From Actinomadura sp. NBRC 104425 (lineage in GTDB: Bacteria; Actinomycetota; Actinomycetes; Streptosporangiales; Streptosporangiaceae), in NCBI RefSeq assembly GCF_030269545.1, contig NZ_BSTN01000035.1, positions 1 to 60,305 on the forward strand: 60,305 bases of DNA, written 5' to 3'. Under the pieces are notes generated by a model. The model was not told where the DNA came from and searched no databases. It saw only the letters and a program-made list of their open reading frames with translations. A program made the translations under genes and the position numbers. Position 1 is the stretch's first letter. Each line of letters opens with the position of its first letter. Below, in pieces: positions 1-7,239 of the stretch.

Positions 1-120
1 GGGCCTCCTGGACGTCGGTGCAGATGTCGTCGCAATCCACACCGAAACCAGAAGGCCCTCCTGTCGTTCAACAACCACCCACGGCGTGTCGCCTGTCACC
101 AACGTCCCCGAACAGCACAC
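1..120 (-). mobile_element. 5' terminal end of an IS481-family insertion sequence (partial)
   Basis: Read on the minus strand from about 119 outwards, the sequence begins TGTGCTGTTCGG and continues to GTTGGTGAC. It matches 22 of 25 positions of the element end at 60179-60203, so the two are the two kinds of terminal inverted repeat of one element type. Past the repeat the two ends diverge. This one carries no transposase C-terminus and finishes at the window edge with an AGGAGG-like ribosome site (complement of 1-9), as expected for the upstream end of a transposase gene lying off the left edge. The element abuts CTAG at 121-124; CTAG is the known IS481 core target. Identity as the 5' end is inference from the missing coding match. 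Confidence 0.7.
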
Positions 121-349
121 CTAGGGCATGTTTCGAAATTGGCCAGAGCCGTTCGTTGATGGCGGCGATGTGGACGGTGACCTGGTAGCGGACGGCGAGC
201 TCGTCGAACCCGGGTGGTCGGCCGCCGCGGATGCCGAGCCGGCGCCGGTGGCCGGCCTGATCGGCCGGTTCGCAGATCGCGGCCGCGATGCCTCACTGCG
301 TCCGGCGTGCGACATGCCGCCACTCACCACACTTCGAAACAGGTCCTAG
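121..349 (-). mobile_element. Internally deleted IS5-family remnant (MITE-like)
   Basis: The segment is bounded by imperfect 18-bp inverted repeats (121-138 and 332-349, 15 of 18 matched, core TGTTTCGAA). The terminal CTAG or TA is probably a target duplication. On the minus strand an uninterrupted frame reads residues typical of IS5-group transposases: an EPADQAGHRRR stretch, then GGRPGFD, then ELAVRYQVTVHIAAINERL. In full-length relatives a stretch carrying the last catalytic Glu (NxVERxxxRLK) lies between the second and third pieces. Its absence and the small size show an internal deletion, so this is a non-autonomous derivative. It truncates the neighbouring small gene. Confidence 0.65.
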
Positions 350-511
350 TCCGCCTCCCAAATCGTCCTGCGCGTCCCGGTAGGAATTGGCGTTGCGCAG
401 CCCGAAGCGCTCTTTGCAGTACAAGACGAGCCCATCAGGGGAAGCCCGGCGCTTTCAGAACTCCGGGACAGGCTTCTCCTGTCCGCAGTCCCGACATTTC
501 TTGGTCGACAT
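350..511 (-). pseudogene. Broken small zinc-ribbon protein (endonuclease VII-like) downstream of pup
   Basis: From ATG at 511 the frame reads MSTKKCRDCGQEKPVPEF, then a TGA at 455-457 (codon 19), then continues in the same frame with KRRASPDGLVLYCKERFGLRN. Related small proteins have Trp where the TGA stands and a second CxxC pair. Here the final Cys of that pair is Arg. The frame then runs into the IS5 remnant at 349. There are therefore three lesions: nonsense, loss of a zinc ligand, and truncation. From recall, streptomycetes carry a small gene of this type between pup and prcB, so position supports the identification. Not functional as read. Confidence 0.6.
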
Positions 512-609
512 GGGCCCGACCCTGACCCACCCCTGTCCCATGTCAGCACTTTGCAATTAGCGACCAAAAAATGGTGTTCATCCTTGGCATTTCTTGTGTC
601 CGTTTTGGA

Positions 610-819
610 CTATTGTCCGCCCTTCTGGATGTAGCTGCGGACGAATTCCTCCGCATTCTCTTCGAGGACTTCGTCGATTTCGTCCAGAATTGCATCGACG
701 TCGTCGTCGAGCTTTTCCTTTCGCTCCTGCAGTTCCTCGGTGGTCGTCGCCTGGGTCTCCTCGACCTCTTCGGTGCGGCGCGTGGTCTGCTTCTGACCGC
801 CGGTGTCCTTCGTGGCCAT
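610..819 (-). CDS. pup: Prokaryotic ubiquitin-like protein Pup
   Basis: A 69-residue acidic, largely disordered protein ending in Gly-Gly-Gln (residues 67-69). The C-terminal Gln marks the form that Dop must deamidate to Glu before ligation to substrate lysines. Residues 26-58 are rich in Glu and Asp with heptad-like hydrophobics (LDDDVDAILDEIDEVLEEN), the helix that binds the ARC coiled coil. The start is ATG with a strong AGAGGAGG site 7 nt upstream (complement of 825-832). It lies downstream of dop on the same strand, separated by 220 bp holding a perfect 15-bp hairpin. Immediately beyond its stop the locus decays into a pseudogene and IS remnants, so the usual prcB and prcA are not seen here. 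Confidence 0.97.
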   Translation of the reverse strand: MATKDTGGQKQTTRRTEEVEETQATTTEELQERKEKLDDDVDAILDEIDEVLEENAEEFVRSYIQKGGQ

Positions 820-977
820 CCCGTTCCTCCTCTGCCGGTTGCCTCCAGCCTATCCCCGATCTTGGTCGGTGAGCGGATCATGTCGAGCCGTTTCACCGTC
901 CCGGGTCGGCCGGGGGCCTGGTGGGGTTATCGCCCGTCCATCGCCCAGCGAAACGGTCATAACGGTCACAAACCAGC

Positions 978-1014
978 AGCGCCCCCATGTGGCGCTTTAC
1001 CACATGGGGGCGCT
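978..1014 (-). terminator. Perfect 15-bp hairpin between dop and pup
   Basis: The arms 978-992 (AGCGCCCCCATGTGG) and 1000-1014 are exact inverted repeats around a 7-nt loop. It stands 26 nt past the dop stop and 158 nt before the pup start. On the minus strand the 3' flank has only scattered Ts. It may act as an intrinsic terminator or attenuator for dop transcripts, or as a 3' barrier to decay, letting pup be expressed separately from its own strong ribosome site. Confidence 0.7.
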
Positions 1015-1039
1015 TGTCAGCCCAGATGAAAGGGTTCGG

Positions 1040-2557
1040 TCAGCCCTCGCCGGTCAGGGTGGCGACCAGGTCGCCGGCGGTGCGGCAGCGGTCCAGCAGG
1101 GCGCCCACGTGCTGGCGGGTGCCGCGCAGGGGCTCCAGGGTGGGGACGCGCTGCAGGGACTCGCGGCCGGGGACGTCGAAGATGACCGAATCCCAGGAGG
1201 CGGCGGCCACCGAGTCGGCGTACTGGCGCAGGCAGCGGCCGCGGAAGTAGGCGCGGGTGTCCTCGGGCGGGTGCTCGATGGCGTGCTGGACCTCGTCCTC
1301 GGAGACGACGCGTTCGATGCGGCCGCGGGCGACCAGGCGGTTGTAGAGGCCCTTGTCGGGGCGGATGTCGGTGTACTGCAGGTCGACCAGCTGCAGCCGC
1401 GGATGAGACCAGTCGAGGCCGTCGCGGCTGCGGTAGCCCTCCAGCAGTGCGAGCTTGGCGACCCAGTCGAGCTCGCGGGACAGCTGCATGGGATCGTCGC
1501 CGAGGCGGTGCAGGACCGACTCCCAGCGGTCCAGGACGTCCTTGGTCATCTCGTCGACGTCGGCACCGTAGCGGTCCTCGACGTACTTGCGGGACTGCTC
1601 GAGGTATTCCATCTGCAGCTGGACGGCGGTCATCTTGCGGCCGTCGCGCAGGGTGAGCAGGTGCTTGCAGGACGGGTCGTGGGAGACGGCGCGCAGGGCG
1701 GCGACGGGCATGTCGACGGAGAGGTCGACGGTGAGGAAGCCGTCCTCGATCATGGCGAGGACGAGGGAGGTGGTGCCGAGTTTGAGGTAGGTGGAGACCT
1801 CGCTCATGTTGGCGTCGCCGATGATGACGTGCAGGCGCCGGTATTTCTCGGGGTCGGCGTGGGGTTCGTCGCGGGTGTTGATGATGGGGCGTTTGAGGGT
1901 GGTCTCCAGGCCGACCTCGACTTCGAAGAAGTCGGCGCGCTGGCTGATCTGGAAGCCGTCGCCGCGGCCGTCGACGCCGATGCCGACGCGGCCGGCGCCG
2001 GTGATGACCTGGCGCGAGACGAAGAAGGGGGTGAGGTGGCGGACGATGTCGGCGAAGGGGGTCTCCCTTCGCATGAGGTAGTTCTCGTGGCAGCCGTAGG
2101 AGGCGCCTTTGTTGTCGGTGTTGTTCTTGTAGAGCTGGATGGGGTGGGTGCCGGGGATCATGGCGGCGCGTTGGGCGGCGTCGGCCATTACGCGTTCCCC
2201 GGCCTTATCCCAGATGACGGCGTCGCGGGGGTTGGTGCATTCGGGGGCGGAGTATTCGGGGTGGGCGTGGTCGACGTAGAGGCGGGCGCCGTTGGTGAGG
2301 ATGACGTTGGCGAGGCCGAGATCCTCGTCGGTGAGCTGGCTGGGGTCGGCGACCTCGCGGGCGAGGTCGAATCCGCGGGCGTCGCGGAGGGGGTTCTCTT
2401 CTTCGAAGTCCCAGCGTGCCCTCCGGGCGCGTGCGGCCGATGCCGCGAGGTAGGCGTTGACGACCTGGGACGAGGTCACCATCGCGTTGGCCCCTGGCTG
2501 GCCGGGTACGGAGATGCCGTACTCGGTCTCGATGCCCATCACCCGCCGAACACTCAT
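1040..2557 (-). CDS. dop: Depupylase / Pup deamidase Dop
   Basis: A 505-residue carboxylate-amine ligase-like protein of the Dop/PafA family. Residues 7-15 (MGIETEYGI) are the family's N-terminal nucleotide/metal-binding motif. The long insertion after it (about residues 36-80) and the sequence RLYVDHAHPEYSAPE (about 92-106) suit Dop rather than PafA. Dop deamidates the C-terminal Gln of Pup and also removes Pup from substrates. This agrees with the Gln-ending Pup next door. The start ATG overlaps the stop of the upstream acyltransferase gene (ATGA), implying translational coupling. Length is normal for Dop. Confidence 0.96.
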   Translation of the reverse strand: MSVRRVMGIETEYGISVPGQPGANAMVTSSQVVNAYLAASAARARRARWDFEEENPLRDARGFDLAREVADPSQLTDEDLGLANVILTNGARLYVDHAHPEYSAPECTNPRDAVIWDKAGERVMADAAQRAAMIPGTHPIQLYKNNTDNKGASYGCHENYLMRRETPFADIVRHLTPFFVSRQVITGAGRVGIGVDGRGDGFQISQRADFFEVEVGLETTLKRPIINTRDEPHADPEKYRRLHVIIGDANMSEVSTYLKLGTTSLVLAMIEDGFLTVDLSVDMPVAALRAVSHDPSCKHLLTLRDGRKMTAVQLQMEYLEQSRKYVEDRYGADVDEMTKDVLDRWESVLHRLGDDPMQLSRELDWVAKLALLEGYRSRDGLDWSHPRLQLVDLQYTDIRPDKGLYNRLVARGRIERVVSEDEVQHAIEHPPEDTRAYFRGRCLRQYADSVAAASWDSVIFDVPGRESLQRVPTLEPLRGTRQHVGALLDRCRTAGDLVATLTGEG

Positions 2558-3834
2558 ATCGTCGAGCCTATAGGGGCGGAGGGGGTGGGGCCATGGGGCT
2601 CCTCCTCATCGCGCCGTGGTGTCGGGTCGGACGGCGTGTCTGCGGTGGTTTCGGCGGTCTTTTTGTCGGTGGTGCGGGCTTGGTCGGGCGTTTCGGGTGT
2701 GCTGTGGGTGGTGTTCTGTGTGCGGGCGGTTTTGCGGAGGCCGCGGTCGATGCGGCGGAGGCGGGTGAAGGCGTCGCGCAGGCGGGGCTTGAGCCAGGCG
2801 GCGGCGGGGCGTTCGACGAAGCGGTGGATGAGGTACGCGGCGGCGAGGACGGCGGCGACGATGATGGCGGTGGCGGGCCAGCGGGGGATGTCGGGGTAGA
2901 TGGCGTGTCCGATGAGGGGCCCGAGTTCGTAGTGGATGAGGTAGGTGGGATAGGTGAGGGCGCCGAGGGTGGCGAAGAAGCGCCAGCGGAGGCGGCGGAG
3001 GGCGCCGACGGCGACGAGGGCCATGACGGCGTAGGTGGCGGTGACGATGACAGGGGCGGCGGGCCAGGCGTCGGCGGGGGCGATGTGGTAGGGCTTGCCG
3101 GTTGCGGCGGGGACGGCGTGGCGGATGGAGACGGCCCAGGAGAAGGCGGCGATGCCCCACAGGAGGATGTTGGAGCCGAAGCGGTGGATGAGGTAGAAGG
3201 CCATCCCGGCGACGAAGTAGGGGGCGTAGCTGGGGATGAGGAGGTTCTTGAGGGTTTCGTTGCCGGTTTCGTCGGCGAAGATGGCCAGGACGGTCCAGGT
3301 CCCCATGAACGCGAGGCAGTTGCGGTAGGTGGTGCCCGCGACGACCAGCAGGGCGATGAGGGCGTAGAAGTGCATCTCGACCCAGAGGGTCCAGTAGACG
3401 CCGCTGACGTCGGTGACGCCCATGCCGCGCTGGAACATGGTGAGGTTGGGGACGAGGTCTTCGGGGCGTCCCTTGCCCAGGCCGGTGGTGAGGTAGATGG
3501 CGCCGATGAGGGCGACGCTGAACCAGTAGGCGGGGTAGAGGCGGGTGATGCGGGAGACGGTGAAGTCGGCGAGGCCGCGCCCCCAGACGCTCATGAGGAT
3601 GACGAAGCCGCTGATGAGGAAGAACAGTTCGACGCCGAGGTAGCCGAACTGGGTGACCTTCGAGATGGGGCTGAACAGGTCGCGGGCGGTTTCGTCCTTG
3701 AAGGCGCCTCCGTTGCCGCCGGTGTAGTGGTAAAGGACCACGGCCATGGCGGCGAGGAAGCGGAGCAGGTCCACCTCGTGGAGGCGGGTGTGGCCTGCGG
3801 GACGGGTGCTGGTGTGGGTCTGGGCGGGAGACAT
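2554..3834 (-). CDS. Acyltransferase-3 family membrane protein
   Basis: A 426-residue integral membrane O-acyltransferase (OafA/NodX type). The N-terminal HEVDLLRFLAAMAVVLYHY (about residues 19-37) carries the family's R and H signature, and about ten hydrophobic segments follow to residue 345. The C-terminal 80 residues are polar and rich in Thr, Arg and Pro. Such proteins acylate cell-surface sugars or exported metabolites; the substrate here is unknown. The start at 3834 was chosen because upstream codons look non-coding and TAAGCT ends 8 nt before the ATG (leaderless). The stop overlaps the dop start by ATGA. A sugar acyltransferase coupled to dop inside the pupylation cluster is unusual. 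Confidence 0.85.
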   Translation of the reverse strand: MSPAQTHTSTRPAGHTRLHEVDLLRFLAAMAVVLYHYTGGNGGAFKDETARDLFSPISKVTQFGYLGVELFFLISGFVILMSVWGRGLADFTVSRITRLYPAYWFSVALIGAIYLTTGLGKGRPEDLVPNLTMFQRGMGVTDVSGVYWTLWVEMHFYALIALLVVAGTTYRNCLAFMGTWTVLAIFADETGNETLKNLLIPSYAPYFVAGMAFYLIHRFGSNILLWGIAAFSWAVSIRHAVPAATGKPYHIAPADAWPAAPVIVTATYAVMALVAVGALRRLRWRFFATLGALTYPTYLIHYELGPLIGHAIYPDIPRWPATAIIVAAVLAAAYLIHRFVERPAAAWLKPRLRDAFTRLRRIDRGLRKTARTQNTTHSTPETPDQARTTDKKTAETTADTPSDPTPRRDEEEPHGPTPSAPIGSTI

Positions 3835-3842
3835 CGGCGTCG

Positions 3843-3848
3843 AGCTTA
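3843..3848 (-). promoter_or_regulatory. Leaderless -10 element for the acyltransferase-dop unit
   Basis: TAAGCT on the minus strand ends 8 nt before the ATG at 3834. No Shine-Dalgarno is present, so the transcript probably starts at or next to the start codon. Confidence 0.5.
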
Positions 3849-4011
3849 AGGGACGGGCCCGATGTGTTTGTGCGGTTCTCCGTATTTCGTGTGCTGGCGT
3901 GTGGCGGTGGTGGTCATGGTGGGCAGTACGGCTGCGGGGGCGCGTTCGGCCGGGTGGCGGGGCCGGGTGGCCTTTTCTTGCCGCGGGACGGCGGTGAGGG
4001 GGGTGGAGATG

Positions 4012-4051
4012 CGACGCGGCGGCCACCCTGGTGTGGGTGGCCGCCGCGTCG
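4012..4051 (-). terminator. Perfect 17-bp hairpin after arc
   Basis: Arms 4012-4028 and 4035-4051 pair exactly around a 6-nt loop, 55 nt past the arc stop. There is no clear T tract. The hairpin separates arc from the acyltransferase-dop unit, which has its own -10 element, so the two are probably separate transcripts. Confidence 0.7.
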
Positions 4052-4106
4052 GGTCGTCGTGGTCGGTTGCGGTGTGGCCGTGCGGCCGGGCGGGTGCCCG
4101 GCCGTG

Positions 4107-5870
4107 TTACAGGTACTGGCCGGTGTTGGCGACGGTGTCGATGGACCGGCCTGCTTCGGCGCCCTGCTTGCCGGACACGAGGGTGCGGATGTAGACGATC
4201 CGCTCGCCCTTCTTGCCGGAGATGCGGGCCCAGTCGTCGGGGTTGGTGGTGTTGGGCAGGTCCTCGTTCTCGCTGAACTCGTCGACGCAGGCGGCGAGGA
4301 GGTGGCTGACGCGCAGTCCCTTCTGGCCGGTGTCGAGGTACTGCTTGATGGCCATCTTCTTGGCGCGGTCGACGATGTTCTGGATCATGGCGCCGGAGTT
4401 GAAGTCCTTGAAGTAGAGGACTTCCTTGTCGCCGTTGGCGTAGGTGACCTCGAGGAAGCGGTTCTCCTCGGTTTCGGCGTACATGCGCTCGACGACGCGC
4501 TGGATCATGGCGTCGACCGTGGCCTCGGGGCTGCCGCCGTGCTCGGCGAGGTCGTCGGGGTGCAGCGGCAGTTCGGGGCGGATGTACTTGGAGAAGATGT
4601 CCTTGGCGGCTTCGGCGTCGGGCCGCTCGATCTTGATCTTGACGTCGAGGCGGCCGGGCCGCAGGATCGCCGGGTCGATCATGTCCTCGCGGTTGGAGGC
4701 GCCGATGACGATGACGTTCTCCAGGCCTTCGACGCCGTCGATCTCGCTGAGCAGCTGCGGGACGATGGTGTTCTCGACGTCGGAGGAGACGCCGGAGCCG
4801 CGGGTGCGGAAGATGGAGTCCATCTCGTCGAAGAAGACGATGACGGGGGTGCCGGCGGAGGCCTTCTCGCGGGCCCGCTGGAAGACCAGGCGGATGTGGC
4901 GTTCGGTCTCGCCGACGTATTTGTTGAGCAGCTCGGGGCCCTTGATGTTGAGGAAGAAGCTCTTGCCCTCCTGGCCGGTCTTCTCGGCGACCTGCTTGGC
5001 GAGGGAGTTGGCGACGGCCTTGGCGATGAGGGTCTTGCCGCAGCCGGGCGGGCCGTAGAGCAGCACGCCCTTGGGCGGGCGCAGGTGGTGTTCGCGGAAC
5101 AGGTCGGCGTGCAGGTAGGGCAGCTCGATGGCGTCGCGGATCATCTCGATCTGGGAGGCCAGCCCGCCGATCTCCTCGTAGGAGATGTCGGGGACCTCTT
5201 CCAGGACGAGTTCCTCGACCTCGGCCTTGTGGATCTTCTCGTAGGCGTAGCCGGAGCGCGGTTCGAGCATGAGGGAGTCGCCGGCGCGCAGCGGCACGCC
5301 GCGCAGCGGTTCGGCGAGCTTGACGACGCGCTCTTCGTCCGCGTGGGCGATGACCAGGGCGCGTTCGCCGTCGTCGAAGAGCTCTTTGAGCATGACGACC
5401 TCGCCCTGGTCTTCGAAGTCGAGGGCCTCGACGACGTTGAGGGCCTCGTTGAGCATGACCTCCTGGCCGCGCTGCAGTTTGTCGACCTCCACGGCGGGGC
5501 TGACGTTGACGCGCAGCTTGCGTCCGCCGGTGAAGATGTCGACCGTTCCATCGTCGCGGGCGCCGAGGAAGACGCCGAACCCGGATGGCGGTTGCGCGAG
5601 CCTGTCGACCTCCTCCTTGAGCGCCACGATCTGCTCGCGGGCCTCCTTGAGGGTGGCGACGAGTCGTTCGTTCTGCCCCGTCACGGCGGCCAGGTTGGCC
5701 TGTGCCTCATGGAGTCGTTCTTCAAGAACCCGAACTTGGCGCGGGGATTCCGCGAGCTTGCGGCGCAGCACGGAGATCTCCTCCTCCAGGAAGGACACCT
5801 GCGTCTGAAGGTCCCTGACCTCCTTGTCGTGCTGCGCCCTGCGCGCCCCAGCATCGTCTCGAGCGGCCAC
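4107..5870 (-). CDS. arc: Proteasome-associated AAA ATPase ARC/Mpa
   Basis: A 587-residue hexameric unfoldase that recruits pupylated proteins and feeds them to the 20S core. Residues about 15-92 form the coiled coil that binds Pup, about 96-225 the tandem OB domains, then the AAA module with Walker A GPPGCGKT (273-280), Walker B VFFDEMD (345-351) and the pore-loop region before it. The last residues GQYL give the penultimate Tyr that docks into the proteasome alpha ring and opens the gate. This implies a working 20S core somewhere in the genome. The start is GTG with AGGAGG 9 nt upstream. It is followed by a strong hairpin. Length and domain order are typical. Confidence 0.97.
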   Translation of the reverse strand: MAARDDAGARRAQHDKEVRDLQTQVSFLEEEISVLRRKLAESPRQVRVLEERLHEAQANLAAVTGQNERLVATLKEAREQIVALKEEVDRLAQPPSGFGVFLGARDDGTVDIFTGGRKLRVNVSPAVEVDKLQRGQEVMLNEALNVVEALDFEDQGEVVMLKELFDDGERALVIAHADEERVVKLAEPLRGVPLRAGDSLMLEPRSGYAYEKIHKAEVEELVLEEVPDISYEEIGGLASQIEMIRDAIELPYLHADLFREHHLRPPKGVLLYGPPGCGKTLIAKAVANSLAKQVAEKTGQEGKSFFLNIKGPELLNKYVGETERHIRLVFQRAREKASAGTPVIVFFDEMDSIFRTRGSGVSSDVENTIVPQLLSEIDGVEGLENVIVIGASNREDMIDPAILRPGRLDVKIKIERPDAEAAKDIFSKYIRPELPLHPDDLAEHGGSPEATVDAMIQRVVERMYAETEENRFLEVTYANGDKEVLYFKDFNSGAMIQNIVDRAKKMAIKQYLDTGQKGLRVSHLLAACVDEFSENEDLPNTTNPDDWARISGKKGERIVYIRTLVSGKQGAEAGRSIDTVANTGQYL

Positions 5871-6213
5871 GCCCCGTCACCTCCTCACGAAGAGCCGACG
5901 ACCTACTGAGACCCTACCTATCTGGCGGGCTTCCGTAACCTGCCCTTTCGGTACTCGTGTCGTGCCCGCCGCGGTGCGGCGGTGTGGGGTGGGCGGGTGG
6001 TCCGGGTCTCGGATTGCCGTTGTCTGCTGGATTACGCAGGAGAAACGCCGGGCGCGGGGGTGGGATTCCCGGGTCTCGGGGTGTGGGGGGCGGTTCCGGG
6101 GGGTCGGGTTCGGTGTGTGAATTGTTTGTTGCGTGCATGCCCGCAGGTGGTGGGGCGTTGCCGTGGGGTGGGGGCGGTGGGGCGGTGGCGGTTCGGGGTT
6201 TGCGGGGTGTGAT
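5871..6213. other. Intergenic region between trmI and arc
   Basis: 343 bp with no credible gene. On the minus strand TTACGG (5933-5938) and TAGGGT (5911-5916), 16 nt apart, could form the arc promoter, giving a leader of about 35 nt before the AGGAGG site. The part nearer trmI (about 6040-6200) is G-rich on the plus strand and shows no clear structure. Confidence 0.35.
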
Positions 6214-7164
6214 CTAGCTTTCAGGGGTGTCGGGGGCGGTTTCGGCGGTGCCGTCGGTGGCGGGTCCGCCTGCAGCGGGCGTGTCGGGGGCGGGGTGGGC
6301 GCCTTTGGCGGGGCGGCGGCGGCGCGGCGGGGGTGTGACGCCTTCGGCGAGGCGGCGGGCGGTCACGAGGAATCCGGTGTGTCCGACCATGCGGTGGTCG
6401 GGGCGGACGGCGAGGCCGTCGATGTGCCAGGACCGCAGCAGTGTTTCGAAGGCGTAGGGCTCGGCGAAGGAGCCGTGGGCGCGCAGGTCCTCCACCACGC
6501 GGGACATCTGGGTGGTGGTGGCGATGTAGGCGCAGACCAGCCCGCCGGGGATGAGGGCTTTGGCGACGGCGTCCAGGCATTCCCAGGGGGCGAGCATGTC
6601 GAGGACGACGCGGTCGATCTCGGTTTCGGTGAGGGCGTCCTCGAGGGAGCCGACGGTGAGGCGCCAGGCGGGGTGCGGGCCGCCGAAGAAGCGTTCGACG
6701 TTGGCGCGGGCGACGTCGGCGAAGTCGGGGCGGCGTTCGTAGGAGGAGACCAGGCCGTGTTCGCCGACGGCGCGCAGCAGGAAGCAGGTGAGGGCGCCGG
6801 AGCCGGCGCCGGCTTCGACGACGCGGGCGCCGGGGAAGATGTCGGCCATGGCGACGATCTGGGCGGCGTCCTTGGGGTAGACGACGGCGGCGCCGCGGGG
6901 CATGCGCAGGGCGTAGTCGGCGAGCAGGGGGCGGAAGGCGAGGTATTCGGTGCCGCCGGTGCTGCGGAAGACGGAGCCTTCGGGGCTGCCGATGATGTCG
7001 TCGTGGGCGATGGCGCCTTTGTGGGAGTGGTAGTGCTTGCCGGGTTGGAGGGTGATGGTGTTGACGCGGCCTTTGGGGTCGGTGAGCTGAACCTGGTCGC
7101 CGGGGCGGAAGGGTCCGTGGGGGACGCGGCCGGTGGCCGGGCCCTTGGGCGTGGGTTCGCTCAT
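6214..7164 (-). CDS. trmI: tRNA (adenine-58-N1)-methyltransferase TrmI
   Basis: A 316-residue SAM-dependent methyltransferase that makes m1A58 in the T loop of tRNA and works as a tetramer. The N-terminal beta domain (about 1-80) contains the DDIIGSPEGS loop. The Rossmann core has the SAM motif VVEAGAGSGALT (about residues 114-125), and DMLAPWECL (about 190) is the motif IV region. The C-terminal 50 residues are Pro/Arg-rich and disordered. The gene commonly lies next to arc in actinobacteria. The start ATG has TAACCT ending 7 nt upstream and no Shine-Dalgarno, so it is probably leaderless. Confidence 0.93.
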   Translation of the reverse strand: MSEPTPKGPATGRVPHGPFRPGDQVQLTDPKGRVNTITLQPGKHYHSHKGAIAHDDIIGSPEGSVFRSTGGTEYLAFRPLLADYALRMPRGAAVVYPKDAAQIVAMADIFPGARVVEAGAGSGALTCFLLRAVGEHGLVSSYERRPDFADVARANVERFFGGPHPAWRLTVGSLEDALTETEIDRVVLDMLAPWECLDAVAKALIPGGLVCAYIATTTQMSRVVEDLRAHGSFAEPYAFETLLRSWHIDGLAVRPDHRMVGHTGFLVTARRLAEGVTPPPRRRRPAKGAHPAPDTPAAGGPATDGTAETAPDTPES

Positions 7165-7171
7165 GGTGGTC

Positions 7172-7177
7172 AGGTTA
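7172..7177 (-). promoter_or_regulatory. Leaderless -10 element for trmI
   Basis: TAACCT on the minus strand ends 7 nt before the ATG at 7164, with no ribosome site between. Confidence 0.45.
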
Positions 7178-7239
7178 TCGGTGTGCGGGGGCCGCTCAGG
7201 CCATTGCGTGAGCGGGCCGGGGGGTTTGCGGGGGGTGCT

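Noticed and set aside
803..2899. Very long plus-strand open frames antisense to dop and the acyltransferase (also 3864-5909, 6133-8535, 24250-28260)
   Set aside because: These are Val/Gly/Ala/Asp-rich mirror frames produced by high third-position G+C of the true minus-strand genes. None has a start signal or recognisable domain.
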